From Algoriphagus chordae (GTDB taxonomy: Bacteria > Bacteroidota > Bacteroidia > Cytophagales > Cyclobacteriaceae), in the NCBI RefSeq assembly GCF_003254055.1, contig NZ_QKZT01000004.1, forward strand, positions 224,066 to 288,065: 64,000 nucleotides of DNA, read 5' to 3'. The stretch's first letter is position 1. Each line of letters begins with the position of its first letter. The notes under the pieces are model-generated. The model was not told the origin of the DNA. It did not search any database and saw only the letters and a program-made list of their open reading frames with translations. Below, piece after piece: positions 63,944 to 64,000 of the stretch. The translations under genes were made by a program, and so were the position numbers.

Positions 63944-64000
63944 CTATCGCGGACAATGACCTACTGATATCTGACAAGTAACTTCTGCGAGATTTCAGGA

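Larger units (their letters stand above)
63519..64000. other. Right-edge intergenic region with palindromes
   Basis: About 480 bases without a gene. It holds a terminator-like hairpin near 63887-63915 and a near-perfect palindrome CTATCGGGA-TCG-TCCCGATAG at 63923-63943, next to a GGACAATGACC word similar to the dispersed repeat family. Confidence 0.5.

Noticed and set aside
1..64000. CRISPR arrays, tRNA or rRNA genes, prophage or insertion sequences
   Set aside because: No regularly spaced direct repeats, no cloverleaf-like or rRNA-like segments and no transposase or phage gene were seen; only short repeats and tandem hairpins.

Overview
The window looks like a chromosome segment of a Bacteroidota bacterium, most likely Cytophagales/Cyclobacteriaceae (Algoriphagus-like). 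This is inferred from gene content: about 40% GC, many short lipoproteins with a Cys lipobox, two LytS/LytTR histidine-kinase/regulator pairs, a 6-bladed beta-propeller lipoprotein, a GlnRS with a C-terminal YqeY-like domain, a ThuA/PVC-type dehydrogenase, and little sign of Shine-Dalgarno sequences. No tRNA, rRNA, CRISPR array, intact transposase or prophage was seen.

Layout. 0-6 kb: 5' end of hrpB, two small lipoproteins, a GNAT acetyltransferase, a DUF2911 protein, a Gfo/Idh/MocA oxidoreductase and a membrane-anchored metallo-beta-lactamase-fold hydrolase. 6-13 kb: a molybdenum hydroxylase set, with a 2Fe-2S subunit, a Tat-exported molybdopterin subunit, a cysteine desulfurase, a MocA-like cytidylyltransferase and an XdhC-like chaperone. 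13-25.6 kb: secreted or lipoprotein peptidases (metzincin, M13, M20), a membrane protein translationally coupled to a YdjC-like deacetylase, an SDR and a TIM-barrel epimerase. This ends in a decay zone with a broken M16 peptidase and a MazEF-like pair in which both genes carry an in-frame stop.

26-38 kb: glnS, then a seven-gene co-directional cluster: GABA-type aminotransferase, nitrilase-family amidohydrolase, VOC protein, 913-aa Orn/Lys/Arg-decarboxylase-fold PLP enzyme, ATP-grasp ligase, C45-type Ntn acyltransferase/hydrolase and succinate-semialdehyde dehydrogenase. It reads as a pathway that makes and breaks an amide and drains into succinate. I know of no described pathway with this set, and it is the best candidate here for an undescribed system.

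38-52 kb: an SPFH protein, a bacterial GH3-family acyl-adenylating enzyme, a membrane zincin, a TauE/SafE permease, a LytS/LytTR pair divergent from an ABC transporter whose permease is fused to an M1 aminopeptidase, and an SLC13 transporter. 52-56 kb: a tandem pair of ~270-bp hairpin-rich repeats, then a small operon of a 47-aa membrane peptide, LytS kinase, beta-propeller lipoprotein and LytTR regulator. 56-64 kb: an AraC regulator divergent from a three-gene sugar-oxidation/epimerisation set. That set holds a ThuA-propeller-HEAT-azurin fusion, a tagatose/psicose-3-epimerase-like protein and a Gfo/Idh/MocA protein lacking the usual EKP lysine. A small secreted protein closes the window.

All calls come from reading the sequence; no database search was run.
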